A DNA stretch of 64,000 nucleotides from Salinibacterium sp. M195 (GCF_019443965.1 NZ_CP040814.1:1612001-1676000); one strand, 5' to 3'. Shown: positions 9,601 through 17,795, numbered from the stretch's first letter. A program made the numbers and translations. Notes: a model not told the origin generated them from the letters alone.

Positions 9601-12069
9601 CGTTCTGCTCGCGCTGTCGAGTGCCCACACTGTGGCCGGTGCGAGCACGATTGCGGCGGCAATGCGCTGCGCTGTGTGAACGGTGGCATCGCGACCCAGC
9701 ATGGTGAGGCAGAGCGCTGCGACAACCACGATGGCCACGATCAGGCTGATCAGATGAAGGGGGAGGGCGAGTGGTGCGCTGCTGAAGGGAGCGCCGCTGA
9801 CCGCAGCGATCCACAGAATCGTTCCCGCAATGACGGTAATGCTGAAGCCCATCCACCACAGCAGCCGTCGTTCGTGATCGTCCACATCGCGGGGACGAGA
9901 CCATAGCGAACGGGCAAAGAGTAGCGCTGCCACTATCGATACGGTGAGCCATGATTCAAGAGGGTTGAGCTGGCTGCCACCGAGGTCAAACTGCAGCTGC
10001 TCACCGATGCCGGCTGCAGCCAAGACGAAAACGAACGCCGAGAAACCGAGAATTGCCACCCGGACCGCCGCGACATCCACAAGATGCCTGCCGATGAAAA
10101 GAAGAATTGCCGTAACGATGCTCGTGAACAGCCACGTCTCGTAACTTGACCAGCTCGAGCTATAAGCGAGCACTAGGGCGAGGAGACCGGCGGCGGCAAC
10201 CGTGTAGTGAGTTCGGCGCGCGCCGCGCCGGTAACGGTCGACTGCAATGACGGTGAGAGTGATTGCCGCAATTGCGAGCCAGGTCACTACCGCCCCAATA
10301 ATTGATCCGGCGAGGGGAGCACCAAGTGCTAACGCAACACCGCTGCTTGCCAGCACGAGATGGATGCGGTTTCGGAGCTGACCAGTCGCCAACCATGCCA
10401 GTGACATCGCGAGAGGAATGCTGAGGAGGGCAAGTTGCGCCCAGCCGTTGTTCGTCACCTCAAAGGGAAGGTTGCCGGGAGTGAGCAATCGGAAGCGTTG
10501 CTGATCGACGAACTCGAGAGCGGTAACAAGGGAGGTGGCGAACGGGGAAATCGTGGCAACGGCGGCGACCGACCAGGCACCGATCGATCCCCACAAAGTA
10601 GCGGAGCGCGAGGCGCTTCCCAAGTTTCGACCGCTCGATTCGGCGAGCAGCGCGAAAACTGCCAGCATTGCGACGACAGCTAAGACGAGCCACGAAGCAG
10701 GCCGGCCATCGATGCTCACCGTGACGGCGTCAGAAATAACGGCGTCAGAGATGAGGATCCACAGTGCCGACGCGACCAGAATGCCCGCCGCTGTGGCGAA
10801 AGTGTTGCGCAGGAACGCCGGCAAGTGGGCGCGGTGCGCGACAACGCTGTGAACGGCTCCGATGAGACCGATCGCGAGTAACCAGCCGCCGACCTCGGAA
10901 TCGCTGAACGCCAGCTGGTTCCAGAGTGCGTTAGTGAATCCGACGATGATGGCAAGCAGCGCGTAAACCACGGTGACAATGCGTTCAAGAATCGCGCGGT
11001 AGCTGTCGTGAGCCGCTGTCACGTGAATAAGGGATGCCGCAGCGAGAGCAGCCATCGCGGCCAGAGTGCTCACTTCGGAGTCATAGTTGGATGCTATTCC
11101 GGCGACAAGCAGGGCCACCGCGGGCGGGAATGCGAGATACCCAAAAATATTGACCAACCTGAGCCCGGTCACGCGATGCCACATCATGAACCCGAGTGCG
11201 GACGCCATCAGTGCGCCACCCCAGTACATGCGGCCCGCACTGTCGCCGAGCACGAGCAATTCATTGGCCCGCACGGCATAAATGTCGAGAAGGATGAGAA
11301 CTACGGCGAGCGATGACAGAGCTTCAGCAGTCGCCGTGAGCCCACGTTTCTTGACGTAGGTCGCCCCCACGATGCTTGCAATAGTGATCGTTGCGATGAT
11401 CACTGATCGCCAGATCAGACCGAAGCTGATGAACGCATAAATGAGGAAGAAGATCGCTCCGACAGAAAGCAGTGACACCCCCACGATGAGGAGGATTACT
11501 TGCACGCCGTAATGCGAGCGAGTAGCAGCAATGGCAGGGAGGCCCGATGCATAGTCGCGTACGACGGGTTCCGCCTCGGCGCGCTCAGATGCCACGGATG
11601 CAAGGGGCACAGTCGCGGGGAACAAGGGCGCTGGTGAGGTTGGTTCCGCCGCCAATGGCGCTTGTGGCGCGGGTTCGGTGACCATAAAATTCTCGGACGC
11701 CGAGGCAGCGACTTGGGCAGAACGTTCGCGTTCACGCTCTTGAGCTGCCGCTGCCGCTGCGTCTGCGACGGCTTGCCGCGCTGCGACGAGATCGGTCGCG
11801 GCTTGGCTGTGGGCTGCGGCGGTTTCGAAGCGGATCTTACCGATCAGTTCGAGTCGAGCATCCAACGCACTGACGGCGTTGAGGGATGCCTCGCGGAGTT
11901 GCACCGCGTCAGGGTGATTCAGGTCGAGCTGGCAGTTCGGGCACACCAGCGAGCTGGGAATCGACACAAAGCACGCCGGGCACCGGGATGGGTCAGTGAG
12001 GTCTCTGGGCTCGCGCGGAAAAAGAACGTGCCCTACATGTTCGAGAAACGAACGCGGTGAACTCACCAT
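6676..12069 (-). CDS. Giant SCO7613-type polytopic membrane protein with internal duplication
   Basis: The 1797-residue protein begins with a zinc ribbon (CPAC at about residue 30 and CPNC at about 44). An Ala/Glu-rich, probably coiled segment (about 60-160) follows, then dozens of hydrophobic segments filling the rest. It resembles the SCO7613 C-terminal-domain membrane proteins of Actinobacteria, whose function is unknown. Two consecutive blocks are homologous with a period of exactly 474 codons: anchors such as LFARSLWS, LEAYVLP and RWxVTSE recur without gaps. The two copies span roughly 9930-8500 and 8500-7080. A strong hairpin ends two bases before the ATG, so the start is less certain than the frame. 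A role in envelope or polymer transport is only a guess. Confidence 0.85.
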   Translation of the reverse strand: MVSSPRSFLEHVGHVLFPREPRDLTDPSRCPACFVSIPSSLVCPNCQLDLNHPDAVQLREASLNAVSALDARLELIGKIRFETAAAHSQAATDLVAARQAVADAAAAAAQERERERSAQVAASASENFMVTEPAPQAPLAAEPTSPAPLFPATVPLASVASERAEAEPVVRDYASGLPAIAATRSHYGVQVILLIVGVSLLSVGAIFFLIYAFISFGLIWRSVIIATITIASIVGATYVKKRGLTATAEALSSLAVVLILLDIYAVRANELLVLGDSAGRMYWGGALMASALGFMMWHRVTGLRLVNIFGYLAFPPAVALLVAGIASNYDSEVSTLAAMAALAAASLIHVTAAHDSYRAILERIVTVVYALLAIIVGFTNALWNQLAFSDSEVGGWLLAIGLIGAVHSVVAHRAHLPAFLRNTFATAAGILVASALWILISDAVISDAVTVSIDGRPASWLVLAVVAMLAVFALLAESSGRNLGSASRSATLWGSIGAWSVAAVATISPFATSLVTALEFVDQQRFRLLTPGNLPFEVTNNGWAQLALLSIPLAMSLAWLATGQLRNRIHLVLASSGVALALGAPLAGSIIGAVVTWLAIAAITLTVIAVDRYRRGARRTHYTVAAAGLLALVLAYSSSWSSYETWLFTSIVTAILLFIGRHLVDVAAVRVAILGFSAFVFVLAAAGIGEQLQFDLGGSQLNPLESWLTVSIVAALLFARSLWSRPRDVDDHERRLLWWMGFSITVIAGTILWIAAVSGAPFSSAPLALPLHLISLIVAIVVVAALCLTMLGRDATVHTAQRIAAAIVLAPATVWALDSASRTLGLNVIAIELAPATASVLIGILSMTLRVREHHPRVRLVSELSALTVAGVTTASAILQPQASHWLIALLVAITILLASISADGIFGSRSLRRHAIWLAVAFASWALWLRLDQSRVDALEAYVLPIAAVVLAISVFIARAELRESSLRSAPYISLVGLLIAIVPLSLNAASGTELRTLVMAGLCGALLLAAAFVTPRPRLVDFWGVATIAAASGLVLATSSRALTAITNSPGIPPGIDYWVLGSVAVLALASFGLINSGFSAATEATRWRVTSEVLLGAGIVQLFVIETVIVRSSDNTIAIASDIRIYSLVLLAAALLVLSRRATPFPLTPKLSYIALALAFLATLSAQEALVLHPYEWWFAVSILAIGLFARSLWSKARDVHDRERRVLWWLGFAIVAPAATTLWIASANATPSSFPELLLPLPVISLIVSAVLLAVLGLTMLARGATTHVVERIAAALVLAPSTAWALDSVSRILGLNNTAIELAPATAAVVIGTLSMTLRVREQHAHLRRASELSALAVAGVTTVSAILQPQLSHWLIALLVAIVLLLSSISSDGIFGSASPRRHILWAAVAFATWALWIRLGESQVDALEAYVLPLAALILAIAALTARAELREHRLTSTPYIAFVGLLIGIVPLSIDVAAESGSRAIAITGFSGALLLLAAFVRPRPQLLALWGAAIAASATGLIVATTARTLYAIYSERGASLETDGWILGAVALLALASVGLVVSRFAATAADTRWKVTSEALLGTALVVLYALETAIALHTGSGSTANDIRVIALVALGAVLLVVSVSASTPPLTRRVSYLAFGQAAAHGAIALVASLITPIEWVTVLLGAALIAHGALRLARDPDARSWQWLAPGIVITLVPSLVLTFTDVASVHTLWRIVALGIVGVLLIIVGAWRKLAAPLLIASAVVLIHAAHTFAPAIVSFYQLTDWWMWAVVGGAIVLFLGITLERRIRDFKSLNTKISSLR

Positions 12070-12071
12070 CT

Positions 12072-12104
12072 ACTCTGGGTTCCTTTCGGGAGGAACCCCA
12101 GAGT
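12072..12104 (-). terminator. Strong hairpin between the DUF2510 gene and the giant membrane gene
   Basis: A 13-base stem with one bulge (ACTCTGGG...CCCAGAGT) and a six-base loop lies downstream of the DUF2510 stop. It ends two bases before the start codon of the 1797-codon gene. There is no U-tract, so it may be an attenuator or a translation-blocking structure rather than a simple terminator. Confidence 0.6.
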
Positions 12105-12119
12105 ATCGCTGACTAAAGC

Positions 12120-12305
12120 TTAAGAAGCGATAAGTCGCGAAAGTGTGGACTGTTGCTGCGAGTAGCCGTTAGCGATCTGAATTTCAGGGCGTGGCTTCTC
12201 GAGACGGTTAGTCCAAGCTTGACCATCCCACCAACGCAGCATGTGGCTGCCAGCGGGGTCAGGGTACCAACCGAAAGGGGGAAGTTGGGTTGCAATGTTA
12301 GACAT
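12120..12305 (-). CDS. Small stand-alone DUF2510 protein
   Basis: The 61-residue protein consists mainly of one DUF2510 motif: FGWYPDPAGSHMLRWWDGQAWT, a short Trp-rich module common in Actinobacteria and usually fused to membrane or secreted proteins. Here it is alone, with a short polar C-terminus and no membrane segment. The start is taken as the ATG before SNIATQLPP because the upstream in-frame codons show no conservation signal. No Shine-Dalgarno is visible. It reads towards the giant membrane protein gene, with the hairpin at 12072 between them. Function unknown. Confidence 0.7.
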   Translation of the reverse strand: MSNIATQLPPFGWYPDPAGSHMLRWWDGQAWTNRLEKPRPEIQIANGYSQQQSTLSRLIAS

Positions 12306-12514
12306 CGGGGGAGTCCAAGGTGCCCTGCCGCGAGGGGCGATACGGGTGCGACGTGCGATCCAGCCGCGGAGGATCAGTTCGGGGGAACGGCTAGCCCCAT
12401 TATAGGGGTCACGGGGCAATCGTGACAAGCGTTCAGGTGTCGATGAATGCGGCTTCAGCTGCGCCGCTCTGTGCTCGCGCGGCGCGCGTCATCGACGACG
12501 TGGCTGACCGTGGG

Positions 12515-12520
12515 TAAGAT
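12515..12520 (+). promoter_or_regulatory. -10 box (TAAGAT) of leaderless small membrane protein gene
   Basis: TAAGAT ends six bases before the GTG start at 12527, matching the leaderless spacing seen elsewhere in the window. Confidence 0.5.
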
Positions 12521-12526
12521 AGTCGC

Positions 12527-12700
12527 GTGAACATCTTTGGCTTCGTAATCTCATTGGCGCTCTTTGTCGGCGGAATTTACATGATGGGAGAAGCCTTCTA
12601 CGTAGAAGGACTCGAGTCAGTCGTATTCTCCGGTGGGCTGCTGGTCACGTGCCTCGGTGTGTTCATTCCGGTTCACATCATGAAGCGCATCGACAGCTAG
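12527..12700 (+). CDS. 57-residue two-segment membrane protein
   Basis: This short gene reads from GTG to TAG as a 57-residue protein beginning MNIFGFVISLALFVGG and ending HIMKRIDS. It has two hydrophobic segments (about residues 3-20 and 32-50) joined by a short acidic link (GEAFYVEGLES), so both ends probably face the same side. Support comes from the -10 box at leaderless distance, the absence of a competing overlapping gene, and amino acid composition typical of small membrane proteins. The downstream hydrolase starts seven bases later, so they are likely cotranscribed. I do not recognise a named family. Confidence 0.65.
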   Translation: MNIFGFVISLALFVGGIYMMGEAFYVEGLESVVFSGGLLVTCLGVFIPVHIMKRIDS

Positions 12701-12706
12701 TTCGCT

Positions 12707-13600
12707 GTGGCAAGCCTTCTGAGTCGGCTTGCGCCCCTTGCTCTGACCCTTCGCGGGTCAAAACGCATGTTTAGCGACCCCCAGAAAACTTTGGATCGGG
12801 TTGAGCAGCTCGGCAAGCACCCAGCGCGCTTTGAGCCCCCAGCATCCATTTCTCGTCACGTCGACGTCACGTCACGCATAGTGGACGGCTGGACAGTCTT
12901 CGACATCGCCCCGAAATCAGGCAGCACTTCTTCGCGGGCAGTATTTCTCCATGGCGGTTGCTACGTCTTTGAGATCGACCCGCTCCATTGGAAGTTCGTT
13001 GCCAGGCTCGTTCGAGAGACCGGGGTGACAATCACCGTCCCCATCATGCCGTTAGCTCCCACCGGGCGGGCTTCGGTTGTTGTGGATCGGGTTGCACACA
13101 TTGCCCAGTCGCTCATTGCCGAAGTTGGCGCCAGCAACGTCAGTCTCATCGGAGACTCCTCAGGGGGAGGGATGGCGCTTGCGGTCGCCATGGAACTTCG
13201 AGACCGAAAGCACGATCCCCTTCACGCAATAGTCTTGTCGGCGCCGTGGCTAGATATCAGTGGCACTGACCCAATGCTTGCCGAAATCGCACCACGGGAT
13301 CCGTGGCTCGCCGTGGCGGGAACGCGAGCAGCCGGCGCCCTCTACCGGGCAGAACTTGCCGAAACTGATTGGCGAGTGAGCCCCATCCACGGCGACATCA
13401 GCGGCCTGGGCCCGATAACGGTATTCACCGGCACACGAGACATCGTGCACGCAGACGCGCTACGACTCCGGGATCAGGCGTTGAGTTTGGGGATAACGCT
13501 CGACTTCCACGTAGGAGAAGACATGATTCACAACTATCCGATCCTGCCCATTCCCGAAGGCGCCGAAGCGCGGGCAGTTGTGGCGAACGCAATTTCTTGA
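12707..13600 (+). CDS. Alpha/beta hydrolase (HSL-type esterase)
   Basis: The 297-residue cytosolic hydrolase has the hormone-sensitive-lipase-like signatures: the oxyanion-hole motif HGG (residues 82-84 region), the nucleophile elbow GDSSGGG, an aspartate in GTRDIVHAD and a histidine in MIHNYP. These complete the Ser-Asp-His triad. The substrate is probably a short- or medium-chain ester but cannot be specified. The GTG start is six bases after the stop of the 57-residue gene. Paired hairpins and the tRNA-Gly gene follow. Confidence 0.88.
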   Translation: MASLLSRLAPLALTLRGSKRMFSDPQKTLDRVEQLGKHPARFEPPASISRHVDVTSRIVDGWTVFDIAPKSGSTSSRAVFLHGGCYVFEIDPLHWKFVARLVRETGVTITVPIMPLAPTGRASVVVDRVAHIAQSLIAEVGASNVSLIGDSSGGGMALAVAMELRDRKHDPLHAIVLSAPWLDISGTDPMLAEIAPRDPWLAVAGTRAAGALYRAELAETDWRVSPIHGDISGLGPITVFTGTRDIVHADALRLRDQALSLGITLDFHVGEDMIHNYPILPIPEGAEARAVVANAIS

Positions 13601-13640
13601 AGTGAAAGTTGTAGCGAAAGCAACTACCTGAAGTGAAAAA

Positions 13641-13685
13641 GTCGCCGTTTAGCGACTAAAGGCCGCCTCGTGAGAGGCGGCCTTT
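13641..13685 (+). terminator. Double hairpin terminator after the hydrolase gene
   Basis: A small stem (GTCGC/GCGAC, 13641-13656) is followed by a strong one (AAAGGCCGCCTC/GAGGCGGCCTTT, 13658-13685). The A- and T-flanked second stem can terminate in both directions and also lies at the 3' end of the minus-strand tRNA-Gly gene. Confidence 0.8.
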
Positions 13686-13690
13686 ATCAG

Positions 13691-13764
13691 TGGAGGGGAT
13701 ACGGAGAATCGAACTCCGGTCATCAGTTTGGAAGACTGAGGCTTTACCATTAAGCTACATCCCC
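13691..13764 (-). tRNA. tRNA-Gly (anticodon TCC)
   Basis: A 74-base cloverleaf is encoded with its own 3' CCA. The acceptor stem GGGGATG pairs with the 3' arm apart from the usual imperfections, the anticodon arm CAGTC-TTCCAAA-CTG shows TCC, and the T arm carries GTTCGATTC. It reads GGA and related glycine codons. Confidence 0.95.
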
Positions 13765-14019
13765 GCTCGGCACCCGATCGTTCTGTGCGCCGAGGAATAC
13801 TGTACCCGAAACCTGGCCAAGTGCGAAGTCGAGATCGCTGGCCGCGTAATTTGTGCCAGTTTCGCTGGGATGTTGCCCGAATATGGCCGTATGCACGCCC
13901 CGAAATTGGTCGATCTCCGCATCTCGTCAATATTCTGTTCTCGCTCACGCTAGACTTGCCGAGGCCAATTGAGTATCGGCGTGATTTTCTGCGTCGTGGT
14001 CAGATCTATGTACGGCGCC

Positions 14020-14093
14020 CGGGGCGTAGCTCAGCTTGGTAGAGCGCTCGGTTTGGGACCGAGAGGTCGCAGGTTCGAATCCTGTCGCCCCGA
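14020..14093 (+). tRNA. tRNA-Pro (anticodon TGG)
   Basis: A 74-base cloverleaf is present with acceptor stem CGGGGCG/CGCCCCG, D-arm GCTCAGCTTGGTAGAGC, anticodon stem CTCGG...CCGAG with anticodon TGG, and T arm GGTTCGAATCC. CCA is not encoded. It lies 36 bases upstream of tig. The preceding 255 bases (13765-14019) hold no gene that I can support. Confidence 0.95.
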
Positions 14094-14128
14094 CGAAATA
14101 CACACAACGAATTACAGGAGTCCACAAC

Positions 14129-15460
14129 GTGAAGACAACCGTTGAGAAGTTGAGCCCGACCCGCGTCAAGCTCAACATTTCGGTCACCCCAGAAGAACTC
14201 AAGCCGAGCATTGACCACGCGTACAGCCACATCGCGTCGCAGGTCAACATTCCCGGTTTCCGCAAGGGCAAGGTTCCACCGCAGCTGGTTGACCAGCGCG
14301 TGGGCCGTGAAGAGATTCTCAACCACGCCGTAAGCGACAGCCTCGACGGTTTCTACCGCCAGGCCGTTACTGAGGAAGAGATTCGCGTTCTTGGTCGCCC
14401 CGAGGCAGACATTGTCACGTGGCCCGAGGTCAAGGACTTCAGCGGAGAACTCGTTCTCGCAATTGAGGTCGACGTTCGTCCAGAATTCGATCTTCCTGAC
14501 TACTCGAAGCTCACCCTCACGGTTGACGCTGCTGAGGCATCCGCGGATGACGTGAAAGACGAACTCGACACCTTGCGTGCCCGCTTCGGAACTCTCGTTA
14601 CCGTTGAGCGCCCCGCTAAGACCGGCGACTTCGCTCAGCTCGACCTCGTCGCCAAGATTGGCGAGACCGAGGTTGACTCCGCATCGAGCATTTCTTACGA
14701 GCTCGGCTCGGGTGAACTGATCGAAGGCATCGACGAGGCGCTTGACTCGCTCAGCGCCGGCGAATCGACCACCTTCGAGTCGGTACTACTCGGCGGAGAC
14801 CACGAGGGCGAGACCGCTGTTATCAGCCTGTCGCTGCTCACCGTCAAGGAGCGCGAGCTTCCTGAGGCCGACGACGACTTCGCGCAGATGGCAAGTGAGT
14901 TCGACACCATCAAGGAGCTCAAGGCCGATCTCAAGGAGCAGGTCAAGCGCTCGAAGGCCTTCGGCCAGGGTGCAGCAGCTCGCGACCAGATCGTCGACGA
15001 ACTGCTCAAGTCTCTTGAGATTCCCGTTCCCGAGAAGCTCGTTGAAGACGAAGTTCACCGTCACCTCGAGAACGAGAACCGCCTCGAAGACGACGAGCAC
15101 CGCGCTGAAGTTGTCGAAGCAAGCGAAAAAACTTTCCGCTCACAGATCCTCCTCGACTCCATCGTTGAGAAGGAAGAGATCAAGGTCAGCCAAGAAGAGC
15201 TCACCTCGTACCTCGTGCAGGGCGCTCAGCAGTACGGCATGGAGCCAGGCGAGTTCATCCAGGTTCTGGACAAGAACGGCCAGATCCCCTCGATGGTTGC
15301 CGAAGTTGCTCGCAGCAAGGCCCTCGCGGTTGTGCTCAGCAAGGCAAAGGTCGTTGACTCCAAGGGCAAGTCGGTAGACGTTTCGGCATTCACCGCCGTA
15401 GCGAACGGCGACGTTGTCGAAGAAGACGCTGCAGTAGAAGAAGCAGCTGACGAGTCCTAA
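14129..15460 (+). CDS. tig: Trigger factor (ribosome-associated chaperone and prolyl isomerase)
   Basis: The 443-residue protein binds the ribosome exit tunnel and folds nascent chains. The N-terminal ribosome-binding domain carries the signature [10 protein letters not shown] (about residues 45-54). A central FKBP-type domain has [10 protein letters not shown] and the [15 protein letters not shown] segment, followed by a long helical C-terminal domain and an acidic tail. The GTG start at 14129 is preceded by a good AGGAG site. The open frame continues upstream through tRNA-Pro, but that part is not protein. Position before clpP1-clpP2 is the conserved actinobacterial arrangement. Confidence 0.97.
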   Translation: MKTTVEKLSPTRVKLNISVTPEELKPSIDHAYSHIASQVNIPGFRKGKVPPQLVDQRVGREEILNHAVSDSLDGFYRQAVTEEEIRVLGRPEADIVTWPEVKDFSGELVLAIEVDVRPEFDLPDYSKLTLTVDAAEASADDVKDELDTLRARFGTLVTVERPAKTGDFAQLDLVAKIGETEVDSASSISYELGSGELIEGIDEALDSLSAGESTTFESVLLGGDHEGETAVISLSLLTVKERELPEADDDFAQMASEFDTIKELKADLKEQVKRSKAFGQGAAARDQIVDELLKSLEIPVPEKLVEDEVHRHLENENRLEDDEHRAEVVEASEKTFRSQILLDSIVEKEEIKVSQEELTSYLVQGAQQYGMEPGEFIQVLDKNGQIPSMVAEVARSKALAVVLSKAKVVDSKGKSVDVSAFTAVANGDVVEEDAAVEEAADES

Positions 15461-15474
15461 AACTCCGCTTTACA

Positions 15475-15510
15475 CTCGTGGCCAGCTAGTTTCGACTAGC
15501 TGGCCACGAG
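15475..15510 (+). terminator. Terminator hairpin after tig
   Basis: A perfect 15-base stem (CTCGTGGCCAGCTAG and its complement) encloses a six-base loop just after the tig stop. It also faces the 3' end of the convergent nucleoside hydrolase gene and may serve both. Confidence 0.85.
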
Positions 15511-15571
15511 CTCGTTAACGACCTAGTTGATCGGCACGCGGCAAACAGAACTGCCACGTGCCGGAGCGTTG

Positions 15572-16528
15572 CTAGGCCGTGATCGTGTCGAGAAAAAGCT
15601 TTGCGTAGCGTGTGCCGTCTACCCCAAGTGCGACATCGATGCGGCGGAACAATGAGTCGCCAGCACCATGCTGCTCGTGACCGGCAGTGCGGTGGTCGAC
15701 TACCGTTTGCCCGCGCGTCAGCGGATCGCCGAGACTCACCCGCACGGGAAGATTCACGGTGCTGAGACCAGCGGGATCAATCGCGGCACAGACGGCCCCA
15801 GCATCTCCGATATCGCCGTGACCGTCGCCCGCGACTCGCACTTCTCCACCTTTGACACTCACGATGTGCTTGAGCAAGCGACCGACCAGCTGCGTTCCTG
15901 GTTCCGAAGCTTCAGCGAGACGAACGATGTCTTCTGGAGGGATGGTGACGGCGTAGAAAACGTCGAGGCCATACATGGTGATGGCAACCCCTGACGTGAG
16001 CACGATCTCGGCCGCCTCCGGGTCATGCCAGGTGTTGAACTCGGCGACAGCCGTCGCATTGCCCACCGATGCGGAACCGCCCATGAACACGATCCGCTCA
16101 ATGTTTGCGAGAACCTCGGGATACATGCGCACCAGAAGCGCGATGTTCGTCATGGGGGCAAGAGGCACCAGCGTCACCGGCGTCGGGCTCGCCAGGATTT
16201 CGCGTCGCAAGAGCTCAACAGCGTGCATCGGAACTACCGTGCGCGTGGAGGCAGGCAGCGCAAGGTCGCCGAGGCCATCCGAGCCATGCACGTGGGCGGC
16301 ATGGTTGGCTTCCGCCAGCAGCGGGCGGACCGCTCCCGCGGCAACCGGAATATCGCCAGCACCCGCGGCATCCAGAACCGTCAAGGTATTGCGCACGACT
16401 TGCTCGAGACTCGCATTGCCGGCAACACAGGTCACCGCCCGCAGATTTACGTCAGGATGCCGCACAGCGAGCATCAGTGCGAGGGCATCATCAATGCCAG
16501 TGTCAACGTCGAGAATCATTTCTTGCAT
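15572..16528 (-). CDS. Inosine/uridine-preferring nucleoside hydrolase
   Basis: The 318-residue enzyme hydrolyses the N-glycosidic bond of ribonucleosides for purine or pyrimidine salvage. The calcium-binding aspartate cluster is clear in LDVDTGIDDALAL (residues 6-18). Further IunH signatures are LAPMTNIALLVRMYP, IVFMGGS and FNTWHDPEAA, the last with a catalytic-region Asp. It lies 33 bases after the TPR gene on the same strand, and it also has its own -10 box, so it can be expressed from both. Exact nucleoside preference cannot be read from sequence. Confidence 0.92.
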   Translation of the reverse strand: MQEMILDVDTGIDDALALMLAVRHPDVNLRAVTCVAGNASLEQVVRNTLTVLDAAGAGDIPVAAGAVRPLLAEANHAAHVHGSDGLGDLALPASTRTVVPMHAVELLRREILASPTPVTLVPLAPMTNIALLVRMYPEVLANIERIVFMGGSASVGNATAVAEFNTWHDPEAAEIVLTSGVAITMYGLDVFYAVTIPPEDIVRLAEASEPGTQLVGRLLKHIVSVKGGEVRVAGDGHGDIGDAGAVCAAIDPAGLSTVNLPVRVSLGDPLTRGQTVVDHRTAGHEQHGAGDSLFRRIDVALGVDGTRYAKLFLDTITA

Positions 16529-16534
16529 GGGGCA

Positions 16535-16540
16535 ATGCTA
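16535..16540 (-). promoter_or_regulatory. -10 box (TAGCAT) of the nucleoside hydrolase gene
   Basis: On the minus strand TAGCAT ends six bases before the ATG at 16528. It lies in the short gap after the TPR gene. Confidence 0.4.
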
Positions 16541-16561
16541 TTGGTGTCACCCCGCTCGGAT

Positions 16562-17053
16562 TCACTCGTCGGCTAAGAGTTCCGCCGCATAGCTGCGCAC
16601 CGATCGCTCATACACGGGCAAATAGTCGGCCAGCACCATCAAAGCAACGGCGATCCCCTGCGTGGTATCCCCGCGACTGGTCAGTGCGAGCGCCAGAAAC
16701 GCGGCGGATGGCCCGGTCCACTCGTCATCGGGATGCTCGTTCAATTGCTGCTCAAGAAGCGCTATTGCCTCGTCGATCCGCCCGAGATTGCGCAGCGTGC
16801 TTGCCAGCTGGATCACCGCTCGTGGACGAAGGGCGGCATCCAAACCGTGTGCCAAAGCGCGCCGGTAGAGAGGCTCGGCCTCAGCCTCAAGTCCGGCGTA
16901 ATCGCGCGCGCCAGCAGCCTCGAAGAGAGCCTCGGCGTCATCAGCATCGCGTTCGGCGACCACCTCATCGATAGCGCTCACGACATGCTGGTCGGTCATA
17001 GAGTCAGCCTGAGACCAGATTTCGGCGACACGGTCACGCCAGTTTTCCTGCAT
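16562..17053 (-). CDS. Small tetratricopeptide-repeat protein
   Basis: The 163-residue, wholly helical soluble protein has TPR-like helix pairs (about residues 44-75 [31 protein letters not shown] and 78-110 with [22 protein letters not shown]). It matches the tetratricopeptide group-5 proteins common in Actinobacteria, which act as interaction scaffolds of unknown partner. It begins with MQENWRDRV. Expression is probably leaderless. It is divergent from clpP1 across a 119-base region that holds a ClgR-like site. Confidence 0.85.
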   Translation of the reverse strand: MQENWRDRVAEIWSQADSMTDQHVVSAIDEVVAERDADDAEALFEAAGARDYAGLEAEAEPLYRRALAHGLDAALRPRAVIQLASTLRNLGRIDEAIALLEQQLNEHPDDEWTGPSAAFLALALTSRGDTTQGIAVALMVLADYLPVYERSVRSYAAELLADE

Positions 17054-17059
17054 TTTGTG

Positions 17060-17065
17060 AGCCTA
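17060..17065 (-). promoter_or_regulatory. -10 box (TAGGCT) of leaderless TPR gene
   Basis: Minus-strand TAGGCT ends six bases before the TPR-gene ATG at 17053. Confidence 0.5.
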
Positions 17066-17088
17066 CAAGCACAGTTGCGCGACGCGGT

Positions 17089-17106
17089 ACTTTGCCTACG
17101 GCGAAC
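17089..17106 (+). promoter_or_regulatory. Candidate ClgR operator upstream of clpP1
   Basis: TTTGCC-TAC-GGCGAA is an inverted repeat that matches the published corynebacterial ClgR consensus (WNNWCGCYNANRGCGWWS, recalled from the literature) at every fixed position except the first C. ClgR activates clpP1-clpP2 in related Actinobacteria. The site lies 67 bases before the clpP1 ATG. Confidence 0.6.
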
Positions 17107-17172
17107 AAGCCAGAATCACGACGCGTACTCGGATACATTCGTATCAAGCGATTACTGAAACGGAGCGCAACA

Positions 17173-17793
17173 ATGGCCCAACCGGCATTGGTCTCAAGTG
17201 TTTTTGACCAACTCCTCAAAGATCGCATCATCTGGCTTGGTTCAGAGGTGCGGGACTCAAACGCGAACGAGATCTGCGCAAAGATCTTGCTCCTCGCGGC
17301 AGAGGACCCCAAGCGCGATATCTACCTGTACGTCAACTCGCCCGGTGGTTCAATCACCGCGGGTATGGCGATCTACGACACGATGAAGTTCGTTCCGAAC
17401 GACATCGTCACCGTGGGCATTGGCCTTGCCGCCTCAATGGGACAGTTCCTGCTCTCATCCGGCACCAAGGGCAAGCGCTACATCACCCCGAACGCGCGAG
17501 TGCTCCTGCACCAGCCGTCCGGTGGATTTGGTGGAACCTCAGCTGACATCCAAACTCAGGCTGGCGTCATCCTCGACATGAAGAAGCGCATGGCCGAGCT
17601 CACTGCCGAGCAGACCGGCAAGAGCGTCGAGCAGGTTCTCATCGACAACGACCGCGACAACTGGTTCACGGCTCGTGAAGCACTTGAGTACGGCTTTGTT
17701 GACCACCTGCGCGAGTTCGCGTCCGACGTCGTAGGCGGCGGCGGAACCGAAGAGGGCGCTTCCGACAACGACGCCACCAGCAAGAAGGACTAG
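17173..17793 (+). CDS. clpP1: ATP-dependent Clp protease proteolytic subunit 1
   Basis: The 206-residue serine protease subunit forms the mixed ClpP1P2 tetradecamer that degrades proteins delivered by ClpX or ClpC. The triad is visible: Ser88 in GLAASMGQ, His113 in LLHQPSGG and an Asp in the DNDRDNW segment. The handle region and [14 protein letters not shown] follow. ATG 17173 with ACGGAGCG upstream is chosen over an earlier in-frame start that adds an Arg/Lys-rich unlikely extension. clpP2 starts two bases after the stop, so the two are translated together. Likely activated by ClgR. Confidence 0.96.
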   Translation: MAQPALVSSVFDQLLKDRIIWLGSEVRDSNANEICAKILLLAAEDPKRDIYLYVNSPGGSITAGMAIYDTMKFVPNDIVTVGIGLAASMGQFLLSSGTKGKRYITPNARVLLHQPSGGFGGTSADIQTQAGVILDMKKRMAELTAEQTGKSVEQVLIDNDRDNWFTAREALEYGFVDHLREFASDVVGGGGTEEGASDNDATSKKD

Positions 17794-17795
17794 TA

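Noticed and set aside
14036..14128. Upstream extension of the tig reading frame
   Set aside because: This stretch is the tRNA-Pro gene; translation starts at GTG 14129 after AGGAG.
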